Shown here one piece after another: positions 13,758 through 19,900 of a DNA stretch of 19,900 nucleotides. Origin of the DNA: Hydrogenophaga sp. (GTDB lineage: Bacteria; Pseudomonadota; Gammaproteobacteria; Burkholderiales; Burkholderiaceae_C); the NCBI GenBank assembly GCA_025458415.1, contig JALOSN010000011.1, positions 1 to 19,900 on the forward strand, read 5' to 3'. A program made the translations under genes and the position numbers. How positions within the stretch are numbered: the stretch's first letter is position 1; each line of letters starts with the position of its first letter. The notes beneath the pieces are model-generated. The model was not told where the DNA came from and did no database searches. It saw only the letters and a program-made list of their open reading frames with translations.

Positions 13758-14921
13758 ATGAGCTACTCATCTCTCTTGCACCCTCCCCCGGCCCTGGCCG
13801 GCGAGGACTTCCGCAAACAGCAAACACGCACAGCACAGGACGCACGCACGCTGCGCCGCCTGGTCGAAGACAAGGGCAGCGCATACAGCCTGCGCGACTA
13901 CGTACTGTCCCACCCGCAATACAAGATTGCCGAGTTCAATGCCAAGTCTGTGGCGGCCGTCCGCGAAGTGAGCGACGCGGCCAAAGAACAGACCGGTCAT
14001 CAACCATGGGGGGCCTGGGTGCCGCTGGCCGGTCTCACCCGCGATCTGACGGCCACCGGCTCGGCCCTGGTGACCGACTCAGTGGCGCCCAGCCTGCAAG
14101 GTGCGCTGGAGCCTCACAGCGCCGTGATGGGTGGTGCAACGATCCTCACCGGCCTGAAAGGGTCGGCCTTCTCCCTGCCAACCATCGACCAACCTGCCGA
14201 CGCTGGCAGCGCCTGGGTGGCTGAAGGAGACACTGGGCCAAGCCTGGACCCGACCACGCGCCTGGCGACGTTGCGGCCGAAGAGCCTGATTTTTCAGGTG
14301 ACCGTCAGTCGCCGCCTGATGATGCAGACCGGCTTCGATCTGGAGCGAGCATTGCGCGCCGAGCTGCTGCGCAACACCATGCGCGCGATCGACTTCGCTG
14401 CACTCGCTGGAGCTAGCGCCGACGCCCCGCCTGGCCTGCTCAACGACCCCGACCTCGATGTACTGAGCGCCGGAGCCAACGGCGCCGCGCCGACCTGGGC
14501 TCACATCGTCGACCTGGAGCACGAAGCGAGCAACCGAGCCGGCAACATGGTGGCGCCCGCCTTCCTCACCAGTCCAGCTATCCGCAAGCGCCTGCGCCTG
14601 ACCCAACGCGCCCCGGGCCTGGACTTCATCCTGAGCGACACAGCCACCACGCTGCTGGGCCAGCCGCTGCGCATCAGCGCCCAGGTGCCTGTGGACCTCA
14701 CGAAAGGCACCAGCGTCGAAAACTGCTCGGCCATGGTGTTCGGCGACTGGTCCGAGGTGGTGGTCGGATTCTGGGGACCGGCCGCCATTGACGTACTGGT
14801 CGACGCAGTCACAGGAGCGCATCGCGGTCAGATCAAGCTGACCTGTCGCGCCGAAGTGGGTGTGGCGGTCCGCGACATTCGCGCCTTCTCGGCCTTCAAA
14901 GACCTGTGGGTGACGGTGTGA
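13758..14921 (+). CDS. HK97-type phage major capsid protein
   Basis: The protein has 387 residues, with AGGA 7 nt before ATG 13758. The first about 100 residues are charged and helical (TAQDARTLRRLVEDKGSAYS), like the scaffolding delta region of HK97-fold proteins. From about 110 the capsid domain follows: TATGSALVTDSVAPSL, the N-arm/E-loop region LPTIDQPADAGSAWVAEGD, SRRLMMQTGFDLERALRAEL (spine helix), PPGLLNDPD, and the C-terminal GDWSEVVVGFWGPAAIDVLV typical of the A-domain end. Length fits a full HK97 precursor. No protease gene is present, so processing, if any, must come from a helper. A satellite with its own major capsid gene recalls capsid-forming phage-inducible islands, but with far fewer head genes. 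Confidence 0.92.
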   Translation: MSYSSLLHPPPALAGEDFRKQQTRTAQDARTLRRLVEDKGSAYSLRDYVLSHPQYKIAEFNAKSVAAVREVSDAAKEQTGHQPWGAWVPLAGLTRDLTATGSALVTDSVAPSLQGALEPHSAVMGGATILTGLKGSAFSLPTIDQPADAGSAWVAEGDTGPSLDPTTRLATLRPKSLIFQVTVSRRLMMQTGFDLERALRAELLRNTMRAIDFAALAGASADAPPGLLNDPDLDVLSAGANGAAPTWAHIVDLEHEASNRAGNMVAPAFLTSPAIRKRLRLTQRAPGLDFILSDTATTLLGQPLRISAQVPVDLTKGTSVENCSAMVFGDWSEVVVGFWGPAAIDVLVDAVTGAHRGQIKLTCRAEVGVAVRDIRAFSAFKDLWVTV

Positions 14922-15241
14922 TGCTGCGCTGGTTCCGCAGACCCAAGCGCACCCCATCCCAGTCGGGCGCTCCCCTGATGAGCATGGCGGAGAGCCTTGT
15001 CGAGCTCAGGAGGCGCGCGCCCGAGGCATGGAAGCCAGACCTTGAACGAGCGATCGACCGCGTGGCCCTGCGCGACTGGTGGATCGTCTGGGAGCTGATG
15101 CAGCGCATTGCGGCCGTAGAGCGAGGAACGCCGTTCGGGCAGGAAGCTGCCCGCCTGGCCGACCGAGCGCAGCGCCTGGACGCTGAAAACTGGCTTCCGC
15201 CCCCACCGCCACCTGTGGCCCGCCAGCCGGCCAACTGGTGA
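14921..15241 (+). CDS. Unknown protein downstream of the capsid gene
   Basis: The 106-residue protein is not recognised. ATG 14921 overlaps the last base of the capsid stop, giving tight coupling and probably matched expression. A GTG at 14906 is a less likely start. The N-terminus is basic (MLRWFRRPKRTP), the middle is helical (SLVELRRRAPEAWKPDLERA, DWWIVWELMQRIAAVE), and the C-terminus has a run of six Pro. Coupling to the capsid gene suggests a head-associated role, such as size determination, decoration or connection, but no motif proves it. Confidence 0.65.
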   Translation: MLRWFRRPKRTPSQSGAPLMSMAESLVELRRRAPEAWKPDLERAIDRVALRDWWIVWELMQRIAAVERGTPFGQEAARLADRAQRLDAENWLPPPPPPVARQPANW

Positions 15242-15264
15242 CGAACAGATTCTGGTGCCGCATT

Positions 15265-15418
15265 CAGCAGCCGGCACGGTGTGAGATGGGGACTGCAGGT
15301 TTTTTTCAGATGGTGGCCTGTATGTCGGCCTGATCCCCACCCCCATCCCGTGAGGGGTGGGTTTTTTTCGCCAGCAGCAGCGGCACGGTGGTGTGCCACC
15401 TGCAGCAGCTGCACGGTG
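15265..15418 (+). repeat. Three direct copies of CAGCAGC(N)GCACGGTG near the right end
   Basis: Near-identical copies lie at 15265-15281, 15374-15390 and 15402-15418. The last two are 28 bp apart with 16 of 17 bases equal; the first has one extra C. Between the last two, GGCAC/GTGCC (15382-15396) also forms a small dyad. They sit between the last gene and attR, which suits sites for a directionality or packaging protein. The remainder of 15242-15540 holds only the terminator and arm repeats listed separately. Confidence 0.5.
15336..15368 (+). terminator. Rho-independent terminator at the end of the capsid operon
   Basis: CCCACCCC (15336-15343) pairs with GGGGTGGG (15354-15361) across a 10-nt loop, followed directly by seven T. 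It closes the rightward transcription unit of the element. Confidence 0.9.
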
Positions 15419-15458
15419 AACGAATGACGGTGCTCCCCAGCCGCACCCTCTCGGATCG

Positions 15459-15481
15459 GGGGAACACATCGGGGAACAAAT
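15459..15481 (+). repeat. Right arm-type repeat pair (two GGGGAACA, period 12)
   Basis: Octamers start at 15459 and 15471. The 23-bp block equals that at 7449-7471 except for two adjacent bases and lies 60 bp inside attR in the same orientation as the left block. This is likely an integrase arm site. Confidence 0.6.
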
Positions 15482-15540
15482 TGCACTCCCTGGGAAAATT
15501 CCCTTTGAAATTCAATGGCGTGATAGCTTCTTTTGATCTT

Positions 15541-15555
15541 CTCCGGGCAGGCCAT
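15541..15555 (+). repeat. attR core
   Basis: This is an exact copy of the 15-bp tRNA-Arg 3' end (CTCCGGGCAGGCCAT). Only this fragment of the tRNA is present, so it is the distal junction of the insertion. Confidence 0.9.
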
Positions 15556-16047
15556 GACGCGAGATCACCCTTCTGAACATTCGCACAGTCCTGTTCGGCT
15601 GTCGACGCGGTGCACAAGGATGTCCGTTCGGCCTGTGTCGACAGTGCATCGCTGCATGACCGCAGCGCCTGTGTGCATGAGGCTGCTGGCGTGATGGTTC
15701 AAGCGCTGCACGGCAGACGATCTGACGAACAACACAGTCCAGCGCTGGTCGTCGCTGTCGACCGACGACAAGGCGAGTTGTCAACGCCTGGCGCGTCGCA
15801 AAGGCCGTGCAACAAGGTCGGTTGCCGCTGGCCGTGGCCTGCGTCAACTTGTGAGCGAGGTCCCGGCGGCTGCGCTGAACACGCCCTGACTGTCCGGCAG
15901 GGGCGTGCACGCCGTCGTGCGCATGCGTGCGGACCGACGTTGCCGCCAGGGCGAAATCGGGCGGCAACCCGAGCCCATGGGGATGCCACGCCAGTGCATG
16001 CGCAAGTGGACGCTTCTCGGGTCCGCTCTTGCCCGACTTAGCAGGGT
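15556..16047. other. Gene-free spacer of about 490 bp
   Basis: I find no gene here. ORFs that cross it (15610-16041 plus; the minus frame from 17101) have no ribosome site, atypical Arg/His/Cys-rich composition and no recognisable motif. It was originally the DNA downstream of tRNA-Arg and upstream of the transporter operon. Short repeats of GTCGAC context (near 15600, 15636, 15757) are visible, but no ordered structure. It may hold decayed sequence. Confidence 0.5.
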
Positions 16048-16055
16048 TTGTACCA

Positions 16056-16084
16056 AGGACACACCCGGATCTATGCACTATAGT
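16056..16084 (+). promoter_or_regulatory. Candidate promoter of the ABC transporter operon
   Basis: AGGACA (16056-16061, 4 of 6 with TTGACA) and TATAGT (16079-16084) are spaced by 17 bp. The -10 lies inside the first TGCA palindrome, which would give repression by occlusion. The leader to the first start codon is about 170 nt. Confidence 0.45.
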
Positions 16085-16111
16085 GCATTTCTGGGTTTGC
16101 ACTATAGCGCA
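16074..16111. promoter_or_regulatory. Two TGCA-N6-TGCA operators (BzdR/BoxR-type candidate)
   Basis: TGCACTATAGTGCA (16074-16087) is a perfect 14-bp palindrome, and TGCACTATAGCGCA (16098-16111) differs by one base; the start-to-start period is 24 bp. TGCA(N6)TGCA is the operator described for BzdR in Azoarcus and shared by BoxR, which respond to benzoyl-CoA. NtrC sites have similar half-sites but wider spacing. The placement on and just after the -10 suits a repressor. Confidence 0.6.
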
Positions 16112-16258
16112 TCCATCGGGTGCGGCGAGGGTTGTGATGCGTTCCCTTTTTGATTTACCTATGAATAATTTACTCTTCAAGTACGGGTAATTCAGGATCG
16201 CCAAGAGAAGCCAAGCCCGCCTACAGTCAATGCGTTCATCACCACCTGGAGACAAATC

Positions 16259-17446
16259 ATGACCACCCGCCGACTCGTCCTCACCCGCAGCGCCGCCGTC
16301 ATCGGGGCGGCGTCCACCGGCCTGCTGCTGCCGCAAATTGTTCGAGCCCAGTCCGACAAGCTGCGCGTCGGATTCATGCTGCCCTACACGGGCACCTTTG
16401 CACAGCTGGGTGTGGCCATTGAAAACGGCTTTCGAATGGCCATCAATGAGCAGGGCGGCAAAATCGCCGGGCGGGAAATCGAGTTTTTCAAGGTCGATGA
16501 CGAGTCGAACCCCGCCAAAGGCATCGAGAACGCGACCCGCCTGGTGCAGCGCGACCGGGTCGATGTGCTGATCGGCACGGTGCACTCGGGCGTGCAGATG
16601 GGCATCCATCGCGTGGCCCGCGAGAGCGGCGTGCTCAACCTGATTCCGAACGCGGGTGTGCATGTGGCCACGCGCCAGCAATGCGCTCCCAACGTGTTCC
16701 GCACCTCGTTCTCCAACAGCCAGCCAACCCTGGCCCTGGGCAAACCCATGGTGGAGCGCGGGCACAAGAAGGCGGTCTGGATCACCTGGAACTATGCCGC
16801 CGGCGACGAGGCCTTTGAAGGGTTCGAGAAGAGCTACACCGAGGCGGGTGGCCAGATCATCAAAAAGTTGGGCCTGCCCTTCCCCAATGTCGAGTTCCAG
16901 GCGCTGCTGACCGAAATCGCGTCGCTCAAGCCGGATGCCGTCGCCTGTTTCTTCGCCGGTGGTGGGGCGGCCAAGTTCCTGCGCGACTACCATGCAGCCG
17001 GACTCTCGCGCAATATCCAGCTCTACGGGTCGGGCTTCCTGACCGAGGGCGTCCTGCAGGCCGCCGGCGACGCGGCCAATGGCGTCCTGACCACCATGCA
17101 CTACAGCGACTCACTGGACACGCCGCGCAACAAGCAGTTCCGCCTCGAGTACGCCAAGACCTTCAAGATGCAGCCTGACGTTTACGCGGTGCAGGGCTAT
17201 GACACCGGCCTGCTGCTCCTGCAGGGCGCCAACGCTGTGCGCGGCGACTTCGGCAACAAACAGGCCCTCCAAGCGGCCATGCGCGGTGCCGAGATCAACA
17301 GCCCGCGGGGCAAATGGAAGATGAGCCCATCGCACAACCCGATCCAGGACATGTACCTGCGCCAGGTTGAGAACCGCGAGAACAAGGTGATCGGCATTGC
17401 GGCCAAGGCGGTCGCCGATCCGGGCACTGGCTGCCGCATGGCCTGA
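16259..17446 (+). CDS. ABC transporter substrate-binding protein (Leu/Ile/Val-BP fold; possible aromatic acid)
   Basis: The protein has 395 residues, with GGAG upstream of ATG 16259. The signal peptide has a twin-arginine TRRLVL start and a hydrophobic core, with cleavage likely after VRAQ (about 31). The mature part is a type I periplasmic-binding fold: LRVGFMLPYTGTFAQLG (about 36-52), INEQGGKIAGREIEF, VDDESNPAKGIENATRLV, then DVLIGTVHSGVQMG and the second lobe with FFAGGGAAKFLRDYHAAGL. It binds substrate in the periplasm and delivers it to the two permeases encoded next. This branch of the family in Burkholderiales often serves aromatic acids or amides instead of branched-chain amino acids, and the BoxR-like operators favour benzoate. 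The ligand cannot be read from sequence alone. Confidence 0.92.
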   Translation: MTTRRLVLTRSAAVIGAASTGLLLPQIVRAQSDKLRVGFMLPYTGTFAQLGVAIENGFRMAINEQGGKIAGREIEFFKVDDESNPAKGIENATRLVQRDRVDVLIGTVHSGVQMGIHRVARESGVLNLIPNAGVHVATRQQCAPNVFRTSFSNSQPTLALGKPMVERGHKKAVWITWNYAAGDEAFEGFEKSYTEAGGQIIKKLGLPFPNVEFQALLTEIASLKPDAVACFFAGGGAAKFLRDYHAAGLSRNIQLYGSGFLTEGVLQAAGDAANGVLTTMHYSDSLDTPRNKQFRLEYAKTFKMQPDVYAVQGYDTGLLLLQGANAVRGDFGNKQALQAAMRGAEINSPRGKWKMSPSHNPIQDMYLRQVENRENKVIGIAAKAVADPGTGCRMA

Positions 17447-17468
17447 TCCCGACCTGCCGTCTGATCTG

Positions 17469-17492
17469 CCGGACTCCCGGGTGGGGGTCCGG
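17469..17492 (+). other. Intercistronic hairpin between binding-protein and permease genes
   Basis: CCGGACTCCC and GGGGGTCCGG form a 10-bp stem (one G-U pair) with a GGGT loop, without a T-run. Such hairpins after binding-protein genes commonly protect the upstream mRNA from decay, so that binding protein exceeds permease. That role is inferred from position. Confidence 0.6.
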
Positions 17493-17519
17493 GCTTGCCT
17501 GCGTCCTTATCAAACCCTC

Positions 17520-18383
17520 ATGGATTTCGCCAACTTCCTGATCCAGCTCCTCAACAGCATCCAGTACGGGTTGCTGCTCTTCATGCTGGCTGCCGGCCTC
17601 ACCCTCATCTTCGGCATCATGGGTGTGGTCAACCTGGCCCATGGAAGCTTTTACATGCTGGGCGCCTACATGGCCTGGTTCTTCACCGCCCAGCTCGACA
17701 GCCTGGTGCTGGCCATTGTGCTGGGCACGGTGCTCGCGGTGCTGCTCGGCTGGTTGCTGGAATGGGGGCTGTTCCGCTTCTTCTACCACCGCGACCACCT
17801 GGACCAGGTCTTGCTGACGTTTGGCCTGATCTACATCTTTGAAGAACTGCGCTCCATTTTCTGGGGTGACGATGTGCACGCGGTCCAGGTGCCGGAGGTG
17901 CTGAACTGGTCGATCCCGCTGACCGACACCCTCTCCTATCCGGTCTACCGCCTGGTGATGTCGGGCATCTGCATCGCACTGGCCATCGGTCTGTACCTGC
18001 TGATCAGCAAGACGCGACTGGGCATGAAGATCCGTGCCGGTGCCTTCAACCGCGAAATGAGCGAGGCCCTGGGGATCAACATCCGCCTCATACACGGCGT
18101 GGTGTTTGCGCTGGGTGTCGGGCTGGCCGCCATCGCCGGGATGATCGCTTCGCCGATTGCCAGTGTCTACCCGGGCATGGGCAGTTCGGTGCTGATCATG
18201 TGCTTCGTCGTCGTCGTGATTGGTGGCATCGGGTCCGTTCGAGGTGCCCTGGTCGCCGCGCTGCTGGTGGGGCTGGTCGACACCTTTGGCAAGGTCCTGG
18301 TGCCCCAGCTGGCCGGCATGGCCGTGTACATGCTGATGGCGCTGGTGCTGCTCTACAAACCCGAAGGCCTGTTCAAACAGTGA
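17520..18383 (+). CDS. ABC transporter permease, LivH type
   Basis: The protein has 287 residues starting at ATG 17520; the in-frame extension to 17397 overlaps the preceding gene and is rejected. It is an inner-membrane permease with about eight hydrophobic helices, including LLLFMLAAGLTLIFGIMGVV and VLIMCFVVVVIGGIGSVRGA. The conserved LivH block NLAHGSFYMLGAY (about 39-51) is present. The cytoplasmic coupling loop TRLGMKIRAGAFNREMSEAL carries the EAA-like motif that docks with the ATPase. It pairs with the LivM-type permease 10 bp downstream. Confidence 0.95.
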   Translation: MDFANFLIQLLNSIQYGLLLFMLAAGLTLIFGIMGVVNLAHGSFYMLGAYMAWFFTAQLDSLVLAIVLGTVLAVLLGWLLEWGLFRFFYHRDHLDQVLLTFGLIYIFEELRSIFWGDDVHAVQVPEVLNWSIPLTDTLSYPVYRLVMSGICIALAIGLYLLISKTRLGMKIRAGAFNREMSEALGINIRLIHGVVFALGVGLAAIAGMIASPIASVYPGMGSSVLIMCFVVVVIGGIGSVRGALVAALLVGLVDTFGKVLVPQLAGMAVYMLMALVLLYKPEGLFKQ

Positions 18384-18393
18384 CGCTGCCGCG

Positions 18394-19335
18394 ATGAGTT
18401 CCCCCAAAGCCACCCTTGAAAAGCTGCCGCGCGGCGTCCAGATCCTGCTGGGCCGGGATTTCTACCTGCAGATGATCACGCAGATGATGATCCTGGCCAT
18501 CTTTGCCATGAGCCTGGACCTGCTGCAGGGCGTCACGGGGCTGGTCTCGCTGGGCCACGCCGCCTACTTCGGGCTGGCCGGCTACGCACTGGCCTTTCTG
18601 ACGCCGGCCGACAACCCCGTGGCGCTCTGGTGGAGCCTGCCCCTGGCAGCCGGTGGTGCCGGGCTGGCGGCGCTGGTGATCGGGTTCTTCGTGGTCCGCA
18701 CCCATGGCATCTATTTCATCATGGTGACCATGGCGTTCGCACAGATGATCTTTTTCCTGTTCTTCGACAACAAGTCGCTGGGCGGGTCCGACGGCATCTA
18801 CGTCTATTTCCGACCCGATGCCAGCGCCATCGGCATCGACCTTGAGAACCGCACCCACTTCTACTATTTCACGCTGGCGGCCCTGGTGGGTGTCTACCTG
18901 CTGCTGCGCCGCCTGCTGTTCTCCCCGTTCGGCCGCGCGCTCTCGGGCATCCGCGTCAATGAACACCGGATGCGCGCGGTGGGCTACGGAACGTTCGGCT
19001 ACAAACTCGCTGCCTTCACCCTGGCCGGCACCCTGGCGGGGGTGGCTGGTTATCTGTGGGCTGCCCAGACCGGTTTCGTGAACCCTGAACTGATGGGCTT
19101 TCACATGAGTGCACACGCCATCATGATGGTGATCCTGGGGGGCATGGGGAACTTTGCCGGCGCCATCGTGGGCGCATTTGCGTTCGAATACGTGATGCAC
19201 TTCTTCAAGGACCTGACCAAGCACTGGCAGCTGCTGATGGGGGGCTTCATCGTTCTGGTGGTGATCGTGGCGCCGCGCGGACTGCTGGGTCTGGGTGAAA
19301 AGCTGTTCGGTACCGGCAAGGGGGGCAAGCCATGA
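18394..19335 (+). CDS. ABC transporter permease, LivM type
   Basis: The 313-residue second inner-membrane permease of the importer has a short cytoplasmic start and then about nine membrane helices. It contains LVSLGHAAYFGLAGYALAF (about 50-68), the LivM counterpart of the LivH NLAHG block. A coupling loop FGRALSGIRVNEHRMRAVGY (about 179-198) and the C-terminal VILGGMGNFAGAIVGAF are typical of the family. It lies 10 bp after the LivH-type gene and overlaps the ATPase gene by ATGA, so the operon is tightly coupled. Confidence 0.95.
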   Translation: MSSPKATLEKLPRGVQILLGRDFYLQMITQMMILAIFAMSLDLLQGVTGLVSLGHAAYFGLAGYALAFLTPADNPVALWWSLPLAAGGAGLAALVIGFFVVRTHGIYFIMVTMAFAQMIFFLFFDNKSLGGSDGIYVYFRPDASAIGIDLENRTHFYYFTLAALVGVYLLLRRLLFSPFGRALSGIRVNEHRMRAVGYGTFGYKLAAFTLAGTLAGVAGYLWAAQTGFVNPELMGFHMSAHAIMMVILGGMGNFAGAIVGAFAFEYVMHFFKDLTKHWQLLMGGFIVLVVIVAPRGLLGLGEKLFGTGKGGKP

Positions 19336-19900
19336 GCGACCTGCTGCTGTCGGCCCAGCACCTGACCAAGCGCTTCGGGGGACTGGCCGCTGTCAACGAT
19401 GTGTCGGTGGACCTGTTTCGGGACCGGATCCACGCGGTGATCGGTCCGAATGGCGCCGGCAAGTCCACGTTGACGAACCTGCTGTCCGGTGACCTGCCTC
19501 CGACCTCGGGGCAGATTCGACTGAACGGCAAGGAAACCGCCGGGCACGCGCCCGAATCCATTTCGAGGCTGGGACTGGGGCGCAGCTACCAGAAGACCAA
19601 CATCTTCCCGCCGTTTTCGGTCTGGGATAACGTGCGCCTGGCCGCCCAATCGCGCGAGCGGCATTCGCCCTGGAACCCGGTGCACTGGGTCACCGCCGCA
19701 TCGCGTATCGGCCGGGTCAACGAGCGTTGTGAACGTGCGGTTGAGCTGGCCGGCCTGACCCACCGCACGCACACGGTGGCCGCCACCATCAGCCATGGAG
19801 AACAGCGCCAGCTTGAAATCGCCATGACGCTGGCAACCGAGCCCACGGTGCTGCTGCTGGACGAACCCCTGGCCGGCATGGGCCAGGCCGAGGCAGAGAG
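19332..19900 (+). CDS. ABC transporter ATP-binding protein, LivG type (partial, cut by window edge)
   Basis: The first 189 residues are visible and the gene continues past 19900. It has Walker A GPNGAGKST (38-46, Lys44), a Q-loop region SYQKTNIFPPFSVWDNV, the signature SHGEQRQLEIA (154-164; SHGEQ replaces LSGGQ, as is common in LivG) and Walker B LLLDEP (Asp177, Glu178). The insert RERHSPWNPVHWVTAASRIG lies where LivG proteins have a variable loop. It energises the permeases encoded before it. A LivF-type partner ATPase is expected beyond the window. Confidence 0.95.
   Translation, partial: MSDLLLSAQHLTKRFGGLAAVNDVSVDLFRDRIHAVIGPNGAGKSTLTNLLSGDLPPTSGQIRLNGKETAGHAPESISRLGLGRSYQKTNIFPPFSVWDNVRLAAQSRERHSPWNPVHWVTAASRIGRVNERCERAVELAGLTHRTHTVAATISHGEQRQLEIAMTLATEPTVLLLDEPLAGMGQAEAE

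Larger units (their letters stand above)
7320..15555 (+). mobile_element. Integrated phage satellite, about 8.2 kb, with own TerS-like and capsid genes
   Basis: The element is bounded by 15-bp direct repeats in tRNA-Arg. Gene order is integrase, three small unknown genes, alpA-type regulator, unknown gene, P4/D5-type helicase, iteron region, TerS-like gene, small unknown gene, regulatory leader, HK97-type major capsid gene, small unknown gene, terminator and attR. All genes are on the plus strand and several overlap by ATGA. The integrase-AlpA-SF3 helicase core is that of P4-like elements and Gram-negative phage-inducible islands. No large terminase, portal, maturation protease, connector, tail or lysis gene is visible, nor a CI-like repressor, so it would rely on a helper phage. 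It could alternatively be a prophage remnant. Against decay, all its ORFs are intact and tightly packed. Confidence 0.85.

Noticed and set aside
15610..16041. Plus-strand ORF of 143 codons in the spacer after attR
   Set aside because: There is no ribosome site, the composition is very rich in Arg, Cys and His, and no domain is recognisable. Such frames arise by chance in GC-rich DNA.
16074..16111. NtrC binding sites
   Set aside because: The half-sites TGCAC/GTGCA fit, but they are 4 bp apart instead of the wider spacing of NtrC sites. TGCA-N6-TGCA fits BzdR/BoxR better.
15512..17101. Minus-strand ORF of 529 codons
   Set aside because: Over half is antisense to the clear substrate-binding protein gene, and the rest crosses attR and the spacer. 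The composition is Arg/His/Ala-rich with no motif.

Overview
The window looks like a chromosomal piece of a GC-rich betaproteobacterium, probably Burkholderiales. The reasons are high-GC codon use throughout, a FimV-type polar protein of the kind seen in that order, a Crp/Fnr regulator with a betaproteobacterial look, a LivH/LivM/LivG-type transporter behind TGCA-N6-TGCA operators, and paired tRNA-Pro/tRNA-Arg genes. This placement comes from family knowledge and not from a database search.

Left part (1-7016): a FimV-like inner-membrane gene on the minus strand is split by a +1 frameshift at a run of six C. Divergent from it lies a catabolic cluster on the plus strand: 3-hydroxyacyl-CoA dehydrogenase, an enoyl-CoA hydratase/isomerase-family enzyme, a Crp/Fnr regulator whose N-terminus is scrambled by an apparent small deletion, an APH-fold phosphotransferase, and an ACAD10/11-type acyl-CoA dehydrogenase. 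The last two resemble the LvaA/LvaC pair that removes a 4-hydroxyl group from acyl-CoAs by phosphorylation and phosphate elimination. The cluster may therefore feed 4-hydroxy acids into beta-oxidation.

Middle (7103-15555): tRNA-Pro(TGG), a terminator and tRNA-Arg(TCT). The tRNA-Arg 3' end carries an integrated element of about 8.2 kb, bounded by exact 15-bp direct repeats (7320-7334 and 15541-15555). It encodes a P4-type tyrosine integrase, three small unknown proteins, an AlpA-type regulator, an unknown protein, an SF3 helicase of the P4/D5 class, a terminase-small-subunit-like protein, a small unknown protein, an HK97-type major capsid protein and a final small unknown protein. I see no large terminase, portal, protease, tail or lysis gene. 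This is best read as a phage satellite that carries its own packaging-specificity subunit and capsid protein and depends on a helper for the rest. Non-coding parts support a live design: two inverted arrays of 9-bp iterons around a GC-rich hairpin just after the helicase gene (candidate replication origin), paired GGGGAACA arm-type repeats inside both ends, and a strong promoter-to-terminator unit just before the capsid gene that looks like a small regulatory RNA.

Right part (15556-19900): about 490 bp with no supportable gene, then a promoter overlapped by two TGCACTATAGYGCA-type palindromes, then an ABC importer operon (substrate-binding protein, two permeases, and an ATPase cut by the window edge). 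The operator form matches what is known for BzdR/BoxR regulators of benzoyl-CoA pathways, so the transporter may import benzoate or a related aromatic acid.
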